NCBI RefSeq assembly: GCF_022843985.1
Contig: NZ_JALHMP010000003.1
Coordinates: 166,134 to 230,133 of the forward strand
Direction: 5' to 3'
Origin: Phreatobacter sp.
Lineage (GTDB): Bacteria > Pseudomonadota > Alphaproteobacteria > Rhizobiales > Phreatobacteraceae
DNA: 64,000 nucleotides
Shown here: one piece after another, positions 9,858 through 18,494 of the stretch
How positions within the stretch are numbered: position 1 is the first letter of the stretch
How the letters are laid out: every line of letters begins with the position of its first letter
The notes under the pieces: generated by a model
What the model saw: only the letters and a program-made list of their open reading frames with translations
Told to the model about the DNA's origin: nothing
The model's database searches: none
Program-made: the position numbers and the translations under genes

Positions 9858-10676
9858 ATGATCCGTGCATTGATCCTTGTCGTGTTCCTGTCTCTCGCCG
9901 GGCCCATTGCAGCGCAAGCCCAGAGCCGATCCGCCGCCAGCGAAGTCGATGTGCAGATCGTGCTGGCGGTCGACATTTCCTATTCGATGGATCCCGAGGA
10001 GCAGCGCCTGCAGCGCGAGGGCTACGTCAAGGCGATCACCTCGCCGGAGGTGCTCGATGCGATCCGCAAGGGCCTGGTCGGCAAGATCGCGGTGAGCTAC
10101 CTGGAATGGGCCGGTCATCACGAGCGGCAGGTCGTCATCGACTGGCGGATCATCGACGGGCCGGAGAGCGCCCAGGCCTTCGCGGCCGAACTGCAGTCGA
10201 AACCCTATCGCCGGGCCTTTCGCACCTCGATCTCCGGCGCCATCCAGGCAAGCGTCGACCTTCTCGAGAAATCAGGCCTGCGCTCGCTGCGACGGGTCAT
10301 CGACGTGTCGGGCGACGGCTCCAACAACAACGGCCCCCATGTGGAGATCGCCCGCGACGACGCCCTCGCCAAGGGCATCGTCATCAACGGCCTGCCCATC
10401 GTCATCCCGCGGCAGAACACCCGCTATGTCGATATCCCCAATCTCGATGCCTATTACCAGGACTGCGTGGTCGGCGGTCCCGGCTCCTTCGTCATCCCCA
10501 TCACCAACCCGGAGGAGTTCGTCACGGCGACCCGGCGCAAGCTGATCCTCGAAGTCGCTGGCATCACACCCGTCTGGCCGCTGCCCGGGGGACCCTTCGT
10601 CGTCCCGGCCCAGGCCCAGAAGGTCGACTGCCTGGTCGGCGAACGGATCTGGCGCGAGCGCTGGGAGCGGAACTGA
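9858..10676 (+). CDS. secreted DUF1194 protein with von Willebrand A-like fold
   Basis: A 272-residue exported protein. It has a signal peptide (ALILVVFLSLAGPIAAQAQ) followed by a vWA-like domain opening with VDVQIVLAVDISYSMDPEEQ, where DISYS is a MIDAS metal-binding motif; DVSGDGSNNNG follows near residue 150. This matches the DUF1194 family, common in Hyphomicrobiales and of unknown role. It is transcribed alone: upstream is the divergent deacetylase gene, downstream the convergent VOC gene. Confidence 0.85.
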   Translation: MIRALILVVFLSLAGPIAAQAQSRSAASEVDVQIVLAVDISYSMDPEEQRLQREGYVKAITSPEVLDAIRKGLVGKIAVSYLEWAGHHERQVVIDWRIIDGPESAQAFAAELQSKPYRRAFRTSISGAIQASVDLLEKSGLRSLRRVIDVSGDGSNNNGPHVEIARDDALAKGIVINGLPIVIPRQNTRYVDIPNLDAYYQDCVVGGPGSFVIPITNPEEFVTATRRKLILEVAGITPVWPLPGGPFVVPAQAQKVDCLVGERIWRERWERN

Positions 10677-10736
10677 GCGCAGCGCGCCAGGGCCGCCCGC
10701 GACGGCGCGGGCGTCACGCCGCGCGGGGGGGGGGCA

Positions 10737-11723
10737 TCAGAGGCTGACGAGGCGGATGGCCGTGCCCCAGGGATCGGCCGTCGCGAAGCCGCCGGACAGG
10801 GCGGTAATCCCGGTGCCCGCCGAGGCGAGCCTCGCCTGCTGCGCGTCGAGGATGGCGCGGTCCTTCACCTCCAGCGAGAACCAGGCGATGCCTGTTGCGT
10901 TTGCATCGCGGGCGCCGGCGCCCTGGCTGCGCCAGGCATTGATGCCGAGATGATGGTGGTAGCGGCCCGAGGAGAGGAAGGCCGCGCCGCTGCGCTGGCG
11001 CGTCGTGTCGAGGCCGATCGCCGCGCCGTAGAAGGCCTGGCCGCGGGCGACGGAGCCGACGCGCAGATGCATGTGGCCGATGCGCAGGCCCGCCGGCGCG
11101 GAGGCATAGTCGCTGACCTGGGTATTGGTCAGGCCGACGAGGTCGTCGACATCCAGCGGATCGGTGGTCATGGTGACCGCATCGCCGTCCCAGCGCCAGA
11201 GGTCCGGGGCGCGGTCACTGTAGACCTCGATGCCATTGCCCTCGGGATCGTCGAGATAGACGGCCTCGCTGACGGCATGGTCGGCAAAGCCGGTGAGCCG
11301 CACGCGGTTGCGGGCGACATGGACCAGCCAGCGGGCCAGGTCCTTGCGGGTCGGCATCAGGAAAGCGGTGTGGAACAGGCCGGCCGTGCCCTGGCGCTCG
11401 AAAGGCGCCGACGGCCGCTCCTCGAGCACCAGCAGCACATGGCCGCCGGCACCGAGCCCGACGCGACCTGGGGCGGTCTCGATCACCGAAAGGCCGAGCA
11501 CGTCGCGGTAGAAGCCGGAGACGAGGGCGAGGTCGCGGACGACGAGGGAGACCTGTCCGACGCGCATCGGCGTCTGGTGGGCGAAGAGAACCGGAGCCGG
11601 CTCCGTCCGCGGGCCGGCGGCGACGCCCTCGGCCCGCGCCGCCGCAACCGCCGCAACCGACAGGCTGGCGGCGCCTGCCATCTCCAGCAGCGCACGGCGC
11701 GTCATCCCCGCATTGAACGCCAT
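10737..11723 (-). CDS. VOC-superfamily (glyoxalase/catechol dioxygenase fold) protein with possible Tat signal
   Basis: A 328-residue protein with two VOC repeats (VGQVSLVVRDLALVSGFYRDVLGL and, about 150 residues later, IGHMHLRVGSVARGQAFYGAAIG). Metal-ligand candidates His and Glu are present (GHMHL, NGIEVYSD), so it may be an extradiol dioxygenase-like enzyme; the substrate is unknown. The N-terminus MAFNAGMTRRALLEMAGAA with a following hydrophobic run looks like a Tat signal (RRALL), unusual for a VOC enzyme. I start at 11723, where AGGAGAC precedes the ATG; the frame is open 15 codons further upstream. Confidence 0.85.
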   Translation of the reverse strand: MAFNAGMTRRALLEMAGAASLSVAAVAAARAEGVAAGPRTEPAPVLFAHQTPMRVGQVSLVVRDLALVSGFYRDVLGLSVIETAPGRVGLGAGGHVLLVLEERPSAPFERQGTAGLFHTAFLMPTRKDLARWLVHVARNRVRLTGFADHAVSEAVYLDDPEGNGIEVYSDRAPDLWRWDGDAVTMTTDPLDVDDLVGLTNTQVSDYASAPAGLRIGHMHLRVGSVARGQAFYGAAIGLDTTRQRSGAAFLSSGRYHHHLGINAWRSQGAGARDANATGIAWFSLEVKDRAILDAQQARLASAGTGITALSGGFATADPWGTAIRLVSL

Positions 11724-11915
11724 CGTCCCGTCTCCTGCCTGTCCAAAAAGCCGCGTCGCCGGTAGCATGGCGGAAGGCCAGCACGCATTTCACGTCCACG
11801 TCAGGACCGGTCATGGAATCGTCGATCGCGGCGCTGGGCAGTCCCGCGACCCGTGCTCTTGCATCGGCGCGCGCTTCGGGTTTGTCTGCGCGCCCGTTTC
11901 CCCTGGGAGGATGAC

Positions 11916-12704
11916 ATGGATTTCGGCCTGTCCGACAAGAAAGCCCTCGTTCTGGCGTCGAGCCGCGGTCTCGGCCTCGGCATCGCCGAAGCGCTGGCGG
12001 CTGAAGGCGCGACCGTCATGCTGGTCGGCCGCACCGCCGACCGCATCAAGGCCCATGCCGAGGCGATCACCGCCCGCGGCAAGGGCAAGGCCTATGGCAT
12101 GGCCGCCGATCTCGGCGCCGACGGCGCCGTCGACGAGATCGTCGCCCTCGCCGAGAAGACCCTCGGCCAGATCGACATCCTCGTGAACAACACGGGCGGC
12201 CCGCCGGCCAAGCCTGCGACCGAGGTTGCCCCGGACGAGTGGGCGAAGCTGTTCAAGGTGATGGTCGAGCCGGTCTTCCAGATCACCGCCAAGGTCCTGC
12301 CGGGCATGCGCGCCCGCAAGTGGGGCCGCATCCTGACGGTCGCCTCGTCGGGCGTCGAGAACCCGATCCCCAACCTCGCCCTGTCGAACGCCCTGCGCTC
12401 GACCATCGTCGGCTGGTCGAAGACGCTGTCGAACGAGGTCGCCAAGGACAATGTGACGGTCAACATGATCCTGCCCGGCCGCATCGCCACCGACCGGATC
12501 AAGGAGCTCGACGAGGCCAATGCCAAGCGCTCGGGCAAATCGATGGACGAGATCCAGGCCGCCTCGATCGCCACGATCCCGGCCGGCCGCCTCGGCACCG
12601 CCGCGGAATTCGGCGCCACCGCCGCCTTCCTCTGCTCCGAGCAGGCCGCCTATATCACCGGATCGAAGATCCGCGTCGACGGCGGCGCGACCAAGAACGT
12701 CTGA
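11916..12704 (+). CDS. SDR-fold protein of the FabG-like type lacking the Tyr/Lys catalytic pair
   Basis: A 262-residue Rossmann-fold protein. The nucleotide motif is ASSRGLGLGIAEAL instead of TGxxxGxG, and NNTGG stands where NNAG is usual. At the catalytic site the YxxxK motif is replaced by LALSN (in PNLALSNALRSTIVGWSK), so Tyr and Lys are absent. This fits the conserved subgroup described as BKR-like SDR with imperfect motifs, which may be non-catalytic or use another mechanism. The ATG at 11916 follows GGGAGG. A stem-loop lies just after the stop. Confidence 0.85.
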   Translation: MDFGLSDKKALVLASSRGLGLGIAEALAAEGATVMLVGRTADRIKAHAEAITARGKGKAYGMAADLGADGAVDEIVALAEKTLGQIDILVNNTGGPPAKPATEVAPDEWAKLFKVMVEPVFQITAKVLPGMRARKWGRILTVASSGVENPIPNLALSNALRSTIVGWSKTLSNEVAKDNVTVNMILPGRIATDRIKELDEANAKRSGKSMDEIQAASIATIPAGRLGTAAEFGATAAFLCSEQAAYITGSKIRVDGGATKNV

Positions 12705-12712
12705 GCCAGGCG

Positions 12713-12739
12713 GGGGCAGCCTCCACAAGGGGCTGCCCC
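12713..12739 (+). terminator. terminator-like stem-loop after the SDR gene
   Basis: GGGGCAGCC (12713-12721) and GGCTGCCCC (12731-12739) form a 9-bp perfect stem with a 9-nt loop, nine bases after the stop codon. There is no U tract, so intrinsic termination is uncertain; it may instead stabilise the 3' end. Confidence 0.45.
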
Positions 12740-12855
12740 ACCGCCCCCCAGCGTCGGGGCAGGGCCAGCTGTTCGTACCGGGCATGACGGAAAGGTCGGC
12801 GCCAAGGACCCGGCCCGGATGACACGTCCGCCGCCCTCGGCTAAATCCTCCCCCC

Positions 12856-13425
12856 ATGATCCATCCCGCCAAGGCCGCCCTGCGCGAGGCCGCGCTCGCC
12901 CGCCGCGACGCCCTTGATCACGCCTTTCGCATCGAGGCGGCGTTGACGCTGGCCGAGACCTTCCCGCTCGACCGCATTCCCGTCGCCGGCAGGGTGGTGT
13001 CGGGCTTCCTCCCCATCCAGTCCGAGATCGACATCCGTCCGCTGATGGACCGCCTGCGCCAGGCCGGCGCGCGCCTGGCGCTGCCGGCGTTCCCGGACCG
13101 CAAGGGCCCCATGATCTTCCGCGAGCTCGTCCGCGGCGCCGAGCTCGTGCCCATGGGCTTCGGCACCTATGGCCCGGGACCCGAGGCCGCCGAGGTCCAG
13201 CCCGACATCCTGCTCACCCCGCTTTCCGCCTTCGACCAAGCCGGGCACCGCATCGGCTACGGCAAGGGCCATTATGACAGGGCGCTCGCCCGCCTCGACG
13301 CGCTGGCGCCGCGCATCGCTGTCGGCATCGCCTTCGCCTGTCAGGAGGTTGACGCGGTGCCGCACGAGCCCCATGACCGGAGACTGGATTTCGTGCTCAC
13401 TGATAGCGGTTTCAGGACCTTCTGA
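12856..13425 (+). CDS. 5-formyltetrahydrofolate cyclo-ligase
   Basis: ATP-dependent conversion of 5-formyl-THF to 5,10-methenyl-THF, the salvage step of one-carbon folate metabolism. The 189-residue protein has the family signature near its C-terminus (RIGYGKGHYDRAL) and a basic N-terminal helix. Its stop codon overlaps the start of the YmdB-like gene by one base, so the two are co-translated. In many Proteobacteria 6S RNA lies just upstream of this gene; the 151 bp here do not show it convincingly. Confidence 0.93.
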   Translation: MIHPAKAALREAALARRDALDHAFRIEAALTLAETFPLDRIPVAGRVVSGFLPIQSEIDIRPLMDRLRQAGARLALPAFPDRKGPMIFRELVRGAELVPMGFGTYGPGPEAAEVQPDILLTPLSAFDQAGHRIGYGKGHYDRALARLDALAPRIAVGIAFACQEVDAVPHEPHDRRLDFVLTDSGFRTF

Positions 13426-14225
13426 TGCGCCTCCTCTTCCTCGGCGACGTGGTCGGCAAGGCCGGCCGCACCGCCGTCACCGAAAAGCTGCCCGGCCTCA
13501 TCGCCGACCTGAAGCTCGACTGCGTGGTGATCAACGGCGAGAACGCCGCCCATGGCTTCGGCATCACCGAGGCGATCTACGAGGAGCTGCTCGATGCCGG
13601 GGCCGACTGCGTCACGCTCGGCAACCATTCCTGGGACCAGCGCGAGGCCCTGGTCTTCATCGACCGTGCGCCCCGCCTCGTCCGCCCGGTCAATTACCCG
13701 TCCGGCACGCCCGGCCGCGGCGCGGCGCTGGTCGAGGCCAAGAACGGCGCGCAGGTGCTCGTGGTGAATGTCATGGGCCGCGTCTTCATGGACGCCATGG
13801 ACGATCCCTTCGCCGCCGTCGAGCGCGAGGTGGAGGCCGCCCCGCTCGGCCGCGTGGCGGACGCCATCGTCGTCGACATCCATGCCGAGGCGACCAGCGA
13901 GAAGCAGGTGATGGGTCATGTGCTCGACGGACGCGTCTCGCTGGTCGTCGGCACCCATACCCACGTGCCGACCGCCGACCACCGCGTGCTCTCCGGCGGC
14001 ACCGCCTTCCAGACCGATGTCGGCATGTGCGGCGACTATGACGGGGTCATCGGCATGGACAAGGCCGAGCCCCTGCGCCGCATGCGCGAGAAGACGCCGG
14101 GCGGCAAGTTCGAGCCGGCGGGCGGGCCCGCCACCCTGTCGGGCATCATCGTCGACATCGGGCCGAACGGTCTCGCAACTGCGGTGACGCCGCTGCGCGT
14201 CGGCGGGGCGCTGTCGCCGACCTGA
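13425..14225 (+). CDS. YmdB-family metallophosphoesterase
   Basis: A 266-residue calcineurin-like phosphodiesterase of the YmdB type, which hydrolyses 2',3'-cyclic nucleotides or related phosphodiesters and affects RNA levels in Bacillus. Metal-binding motifs are visible in order: GDVVGKAG, INGENAAHG, LGNHSWDQ, DIHAEATSEK and GTHTHVPTAD. The start codon overlaps the upstream stop (TGATG), the usual MTHFS-YmdB pairing in alphaproteobacteria. Confidence 0.93.
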   Translation: MRLLFLGDVVGKAGRTAVTEKLPGLIADLKLDCVVINGENAAHGFGITEAIYEELLDAGADCVTLGNHSWDQREALVFIDRAPRLVRPVNYPSGTPGRGAALVEAKNGAQVLVVNVMGRVFMDAMDDPFAAVEREVEAAPLGRVADAIVVDIHAEATSEKQVMGHVLDGRVSLVVGTHTHVPTADHRVLSGGTAFQTDVGMCGDYDGVIGMDKAEPLRRMREKTPGGKFEPAGGPATLSGIIVDIGPNGLATAVTPLRVGGALSPT

Positions 14226-14231
14226 CGGCCG

Positions 14232-14522
14232 TCAGGGAAAGAGGGCGCCGGCCGCGGCGAGGGACGTGTTCTCGACGAGGTCGACGCGACGGACGGTGCC
14301 CCCGGCATCCTGTGCCGAGCGGGCGAGGCCGTCGGCGATCTCCGCCGCCTGGGCGTCGCGATGGACCCGCACCGCGGCGACAGTGGTTTCGGTGGCACCA
14401 TCGATCCCGAAGAAGACCAGGTGGCCTTCGCCCCGGGCTTCCAGCAGGACCAGGCGGTCGACGAGCGCCGCCCGCGCCCTCTCGGCGTCGGGCGGCAGGC
14501 TGATGAGCAGGACGACCGCCAT
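14232..14522 (-). CDS. small protein of unknown function downstream of acdS
   Basis: A 96-residue reading frame whose composition alternates hydrophobic strands and Ala-rich helices (VVLLISLPP, HLVFFGID, TTVAAVRVHRD), consistent with a small alpha/beta fold. No motif or family was recognised. It starts 5 bp after the acdS stop, so it would be co-transcribed with it, and ends 6 bp from the convergent YmdB-like gene. It could also be a chance frame in GC-rich DNA; the tight spacing argues for a gene. Confidence 0.5.
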   Translation of the reverse strand: MAVVLLISLPPDAERARAALVDRLVLLEARGEGHLVFFGIDGATETTVAAVRVHRDAQAAEIADGLARSAQDAGGTVRRVDLVENTSLAAAGALFP

Positions 14523-14527
14523 GACCG

Positions 14528-15556
14528 TCAGCCGTTGCGGAAGAGGTAGCTGTAACCGTTGATCGCCGGCACGCCGCCGAGATGGGCGTAGAGCACCTTC
14601 GATCCCTTGGGGAAAAAGCCCTTCTTCACCAGATCGATCATGCCCTGCATGGATTTCCCCTCGTAGACGGGGTCCGTCATCATGCCCTCGAGCCGGGCCG
14701 ACAGCCGGATGGCCTCCACCGTCTCGGGCGAAGCGAGGCCGTACTCCGGATAGGCATAGTCCTCGTTGAGCACGATGTCGGCGTCGGTGATGGCGCGGCC
14801 GAGGCCGACGAGGTCGGCGGTGCGTTCGGCGATGCGCTTGATCTGCGCCCGCGTCTCCTTCGGGGTGGCGGAGGCGTCGATGCCGATGACGCGGTCGGCG
14901 CGGCCGTCGGCCGCAAAGCCCACCACCATGCCGGCCTGGGTGGAGCCGGTGACCGAGCAGACCACGATGTAGTCGAAGGCGAAGCCGAGTTCGGCCTCCT
15001 GCGCGCGCACCTCCTCGGCGAAGCCGACGAAGCCGAGGCCACCGAACTTGTGGTCCGAGGCGCCGGCGGGGATCGCATAGGGCTTGCCGCCCTTGCGCTT
15101 CACGTCCTCCAGCGCATTCTCCCAGCTCTGCTTGAACTCGATGCCGAAGCCCTCGTCGACCAGTTCCACATGGGCGCCGAGGATGCGGCTCATGAGGATG
15201 TTGCCGACACGGTCATAGACGGCGTCGTTCCAGTTCACCCAGCTCTCCTGCACCAGGCGGCACTTCATGCCGAGCTTGGCGGCCACCGCCGCCACCTGGC
15301 GGGTGTGGTTCGACTGCACGCCGCCGATGGTCACCAGCGTGTCGCAGTTCTGCTGGATCGCCTCGGGGATCAGATATTCGAGCTTGCGCAGCTTGTTGCC
15401 GCCGAAGGCGAGGCCGCTGTTGCAGTCCTCGCGCTTGGCCCAGAGCTCGACGCCGCCGCCGAGATGGGCCGACAGCCTGTCGAGCTTCTCCAGCGGCGAG
15501 GGGCCGAAGGTCAGCTTGTGGCGGGGGTAGCGGTCGAGTTTCAGGGCAGTGGCCAT
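14528..15556 (-). CDS. acdS: 1-aminocyclopropane-1-carboxylate deaminase
   Basis: PLP enzyme that opens ACC, the plant ethylene precursor, to 2-oxobutyrate and ammonia. The 342-residue length fits the family. The PLP lysine is in [10 protein letters not shown], and the two positions that separate true ACC deaminases from D-cysteine desulfhydrases look ACC-type: the Tyr-Glu pair in VYEGKSMQG and the Leu in [10 protein letters not shown] start at 15556, where GGAG precedes the ATG; 33 more codons are open upstream. It is divergent from an Lrp-type regulator, the arrangement known for acdS/acdR. It suggests plant association or use of ACC-like amino acids. Confidence 0.94.
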   Translation of the reverse strand: MATALKLDRYPRHKLTFGPSPLEKLDRLSAHLGGGVELWAKREDCNSGLAFGGNKLRKLEYLIPEAIQQNCDTLVTIGGVQSNHTRQVAAVAAKLGMKCRLVQESWVNWNDAVYDRVGNILMSRILGAHVELVDEGFGIEFKQSWENALEDVKRKGGKPYAIPAGASDHKFGGLGFVGFAEEVRAQEAELGFAFDYIVVCSVTGSTQAGMVVGFAADGRADRVIGIDASATPKETRAQIKRIAERTADLVGLGRAITDADIVLNEDYAYPEYGLASPETVEAIRLSARLEGMMTDPVYEGKSMQGMIDLVKKGFFPKGSKVLYAHLGGVPAINGYSYLFRNG

Positions 15557-15641
15557 GGCGGCATCTCCGGAGGGTGGGCGGAGGCGGCCACCGGCAGCAT
15601 CCGATGGGCCATGATGGTGAGCCATCCGGAGAGCACCGGGG

Positions 15642-15677
15642 TTGCGAACTTGCACAAGAATTGCATCGTCTGTTGCG
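15642..15677. promoter_or_regulatory. phased TTGC repeats between acdS and its regulator
   Basis: Four copies of TTGC(A/G) occur at 15642, 15650, 15661 and 15673, with spacings of 8, 11 and 12 bp, close to one DNA turn. They lie between the divergent acdS and Lrp-type genes. Lrp-family regulators often bind several helically phased sites, so this is a candidate AcdR binding region. This is inferred from position and pattern only. Confidence 0.4.
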
Positions 15678-15704
15678 TCAATCGCCGCCGAAAGCGCAAT
15701 CCGG

Positions 15705-16226
15705 ATGAAGAAACCTCAAGTCTCACGCAATCCCAAGTCGCAGTCTGCGATGTCCCCTCCGGAGCCGCTGGACCGCATCGACCGGAAGATCCTCAACCGG
15801 CTTCAGCGCGACGCCGCCATTCCCAACCAGGATCTCGCCGATGCGGTGGGGCTGTCGCCGGCCCCGACGTCACGCCGCGTCCGGCGCCTGAAGGACGAAG
15901 GCTACATCGCCCGCGAGGTCGCCCTCGTCGATCCCGCGCGGGTCGGCTCGATGCTCATCGCCTTCGTCTCGGTGGAACTCGACCGCCAGCGCGAGGACGT
16001 GCTGCGCTCCTTCGAGCGGGTGATCTCGACCCAGCCCGAGGTGCAACAATGCTACTTCGTCACCGGCGAGACCGACTACATGCTCATCGTCCTGTGCCGC
16101 GACATGGACCACTACAACGACTTCGTCCGGCAGGTCCTCGCCCGTGAGCACAACATCAAGCGCTTCCGCTCGAGCTTCAATCTCCAGCGGATCAAGTTCG
16201 ACACGGGCATCTATCTGGAGGAATGA
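15705..16226 (+). CDS. Lrp/AsnC-family regulator, probable AcdR
   Basis: A 173-residue regulator with an N-terminal winged helix-turn-helix ([20 protein letters not shown], then [20 protein letters not shown]) and a C-terminal RAM/AsnC ligand-binding domain containing the Gly-rich turn [16 protein letters not shown]. It is divergent from acdS, and in known systems this regulator (AcdR) activates acdS in response to ACC and oxygen. The start is uncertain: ATG at 15705 or 15750 both lack a strong Shine-Dalgarno sequence. The 3' end overlaps the convergent AT-rich gene by 16 bp. Confidence 0.9.
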   Translation: MKKPQVSRNPKSQSAMSPPEPLDRIDRKILNRLQRDAAIPNQDLADAVGLSPAPTSRRVRRLKDEGYIAREVALVDPARVGSMLIAFVSVELDRQREDVLRSFERVISTQPEVQQCYFVTGETDYMLIVLCRDMDHYNDFVRQVLAREHNIKRFRSSFNLQRIKFDTGIYLEE

Positions 16227-16987
16227 GGGGAATTGGCCTGTTGAGCTCGTGCCAAATTCCGGCACTCCTCGACGAAATCGGGAAACCGCAGCCGCATCTC
16301 AATCTGCTCGGGAAGCGTTAGATTGTACCAGAAGCCAATCCCAATGGGACCCACCGTCCGAGATGATACGAACCTAATTGGGGTCAAACTGGGCGGCTTT
16401 GTAACTATGACGATTCCGCCATGGGCTGCATATTGGAGAGGAGAATCGTTGCCCAAGACATTTTGAATTTTATCGAATTGCGAGTCTCGACCAATATCGA
16501 TCCATATGCAATTGCGAGAATTCCGCTGTAATACAAATCTCGCAAGGTGCATCGGGATCGGGGCGCCAATTTCAGCGATATGGCAACCAATAAGCTTTGC
16601 GAAATACCTGAACAAATCCGTATATAATTCGCTTCCCGTCTGAAGGTCTTTTTTATCAAAAACGGCTCGGGGGTGCAAATCCTGACTGGCATATGCTTCG
16701 GCGCGAGCAATAAATGTGCTATACACGCGATCAGCCCGCTGGGTAGCACTTGTATTGCAGATCTCACAGCTTGTGGCCGAGAATTTTAGCCGCTTCGCGT
16801 TTGGGCTCTGCAACAAATAGACTGGCTGCATTGACCCACCTGTGGGGGCCAAAGTAATTGCCTCTGATCCAAAATGCCGACGAATGTCGGTTGACTTTAT
16901 CTTATGCTCGCGCGTCATTCTGAGCCCGCTCGTGCAAATCCAGCACTGGTTCGGTGCGAACGGCTTCACAAAGAAGTAGGGTAGCAT
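16211..16987 (-). CDS. AT-rich gene, HNH-like zinc-finger protein, probably acquired
   Basis: A 258-residue protein that I cannot assign to a named family. Its first 90 residues show CWIC (15-18), REH (26-28), CEICN (74-78) and Asp 86. This CxxC-EH-CxxCN order is that of HNH / His-Me-finger zinc domains found in many uncharacterised proteins. The remaining 170 residues have no recognised motif. Base composition is strikingly AT-rich against its neighbours (for example around 16460-16560), and codon use differs, which points to horizontal acquisition. No Shine-Dalgarno sequence is obvious before the ATG at 16987. The 3' end runs 16 bp into the Lrp gene. Nuclease activity is an inference from the motif alone. 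Confidence 0.75.
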   Translation of the reverse strand: MLPYFFVKPFAPNQCWICTSGLRMTREHKIKSTDIRRHFGSEAITLAPTGGSMQPVYLLQSPNAKRLKFSATSCEICNTSATQRADRVYSTFIARAEAYASQDLHPRAVFDKKDLQTGSELYTDLFRYFAKLIGCHIAEIGAPIPMHLARFVLQRNSRNCIWIDIGRDSQFDKIQNVLGNDSPLQYAAHGGIVIVTKPPSLTPIRFVSSRTVGPIGIGFWYNLTLPEQIEMRLRFPDFVEECRNLARAQQANSPHSSR

Positions 16988-17125
16988 TGACAAGTCCCGG
17001 CCGCCCAATTGGTCGCCAGCGACCCTAGCTGAGGCGCAAATGCGCAGCAGCGGCCTGATTCTCTCAGTTGGGACGTCACCTCCAACCGCTTGACCCCCCA
17101 TCAGCTTCCCCCTAATCCGCAGCCC

Positions 17126-18211
17126 ATGTCGCACAACACCTTCGGCCACCTGTTCCGCGTCACCACCTTCGGCGAGAGCCACGGGGTGGCGCTCGGCTGC
17201 GTCGTCGACGGCTGCCCGCCTCGGATCCCGCTGACCGCCGAGGACATCCAGGCCGATCTCGACCGCCGCCGTCCCGGCACCTCGCGCTTCACCACCCAGC
17301 GCCGCGAGCCCGACGCGGTGAAGATTCTCTCCGGCGTGATGATCGACGACGACGGCGTGCAGGTGACCACCGGCACGCCCATCGCCCTGGTGATCGAGAA
17401 CACCGACCAGCGCTCGAAGGACTATTCCGACATCAAGGACAAGTTCCGGCCGGGACATGCCGACTTCACCTATGAGGCGAAATACGGCATCCGCGACTAT
17501 CGCGGCGGCGGCCGCTCCTCGGCGCGCGAGACGGCGGCCCGCGTCGCCGCCGGTGCCATCGCCCGCAAGGTCGTGCCGGGGCTGGTGGTGCGCGGCGCCC
17601 TCGTGCAGATGGGCCCGCATGCCATCGACCGCGCCAGGTGGGACTGGGACGTGGTCGGCGCCAACCCGTTCTTCTGTCCGGACCCCGACAAGGCCGCCTT
17701 CTACGAGACCTATCTCGACGGCATCCGCAAGGCCGGCTCCTCCATCGGCGCTGTGCTGGAGATCGTCGCCGAGGGCGTGCCGGCCGGCCTCGGCGCGCCG
17801 ATCTACGGCAAGCTCGACGCCGAGATCGCCAGCGCCCTCATGGGCATCAACGCGGTCAAGGGCGTCGAGATCGGGTCGGGCTTCGCCTCCGCGGCGCTGA
17901 CCGGCGAGGAGAATGCCGACGAGATCCGCATGGGCAATGACGGCAAGCCGCTGTTCCTCTCCAACCATGCCGGCGGCATCCTCGGCGGCATCTCGACCGG
18001 GCAGGCCGTCGTCGCCCGCTTCGCCGTCAAGCCGACCTCGTCGATCCTCACGCCGCGGCTGACCATCGACAAGGCGGGCGGCGAGACCGACATCCTCACC
18101 AAGGGCCGCCACGACCCCTGCGTCGGCATCCGCGCCGTGCCCGTCGGCGAGGCCATGGTCGCCTGCGTCATTGCCGATCACTATCTGCGGAACCGCGGCC
18201 AGAACGGGTAG
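17126..18211 (+). CDS. aroC: chorismate synthase
   Basis: Last step of the shikimate pathway: EPSP to chorismate, using reduced FMN. The 361-residue protein starts [20 protein letters not shown], with the active-site His in GESHG, and carries the family signatures [14 protein letters not shown] and [17 protein letters not shown]. In Hyphomicrobiales aroC commonly sits near ribB, as here; the gene usually just upstream (fabI in several relatives, from memory) is replaced by the AT-rich gene. I start at 17126; twelve further codons are open upstream. Confidence 0.96.
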   Translation: MSHNTFGHLFRVTTFGESHGVALGCVVDGCPPRIPLTAEDIQADLDRRRPGTSRFTTQRREPDAVKILSGVMIDDDGVQVTTGTPIALVIENTDQRSKDYSDIKDKFRPGHADFTYEAKYGIRDYRGGGRSSARETAARVAAGAIARKVVPGLVVRGALVQMGPHAIDRARWDWDVVGANPFFCPDPDKAAFYETYLDGIRKAGSSIGAVLEIVAEGVPAGLGAPIYGKLDAEIASALMGINAVKGVEIGSGFASAALTGEENADEIRMGNDGKPLFLSNHAGGILGGISTGQAVVARFAVKPTSSILTPRLTIDKAGGETDILTKGRHDPCVGIRAVPVGEAMVACVIADHYLRNRGQNG

Positions 18212-18359
18212 GGCAGCATTTGCTGCGTCAGCGAGCTGCGCCCTTGGAGGCTCACCATTTCGGCGCGCGCCTCGGGATGATGAACGTGGAGCTGACATCT
18301 GGGCGCGGCAAAGGTTGGGTTGCCTCCCTTCCCGCCTTGTGCCGCTCACCGCCCTCCCC

Positions 18360-18400
18360 ATCGCGAGGTGCGAGCGGAGCGAGCCTCGAAGGACGCACCG
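18360..18400. repeat. REP-like palindromic intergenic element
   Basis: The segment reads GAGGTGCGAGC, then a short GGAGC centre, then GAGCCTCGAAGG and GACGCACC, so that GAGG(T/C)...CCTC arms can pair. The same core (GGTGCGAGCG.AGCGAGCCTCG) recurs between genes in Bradyrhizobium, Bosea and relatives, by my recollection. A partial second copy (GCCTCGGGATGATG) lies at about 18268-18281. It fills much of the 283-bp aroC-ribB spacer. Confidence 0.55.
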
Positions 18401-18453
18401 TCGCACCGCAGTCTATTCATCCCTGCCAAAACGCAGGGCTGTATCCGCAAAAA

Positions 18454-18468
18454 TTCAGTTTGACTGAA
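18454..18468. promoter_or_regulatory. perfect palindrome upstream of the HTH-RibB gene
   Basis: TTCAGT-TTG-ACTGAA is a perfect 6-bp inverted repeat with a 3-bp centre, ending 26 bp before the ATG. A possible -35 TTGACT (18460-18465) lies inside it, with CATTTT 17 bp further on as a weak -10; if used, the transcript would begin near the ATG and be leaderless, in line with the absence of a Shine-Dalgarno sequence. The gene itself encodes a helix-turn-helix, so autoregulation is a natural guess. Confidence 0.45.
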
Positions 18469-18494
18469 AATTCCTCCCCCGCCATTTTCGGGCC

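Noticed and set aside
12740..12855. 6S RNA upstream of the MTHFS gene
   Set aside because: Position is right and CCGGGC/GCCCGG can pair, but I could not build the long bulged hairpin, and the segment is short.
16988..18406. Upstream extension of the AT-rich gene's frame across aroC
   Set aside because: The part beyond 16987 is antisense to aroC and has normal high GC; only the 3' portion looks like a gene.
18212..18494. FMN riboswitch before ribB
   Set aside because: None of the conserved FMN-element blocks was found; the spacer holds a REP-like repeat and a palindrome instead.
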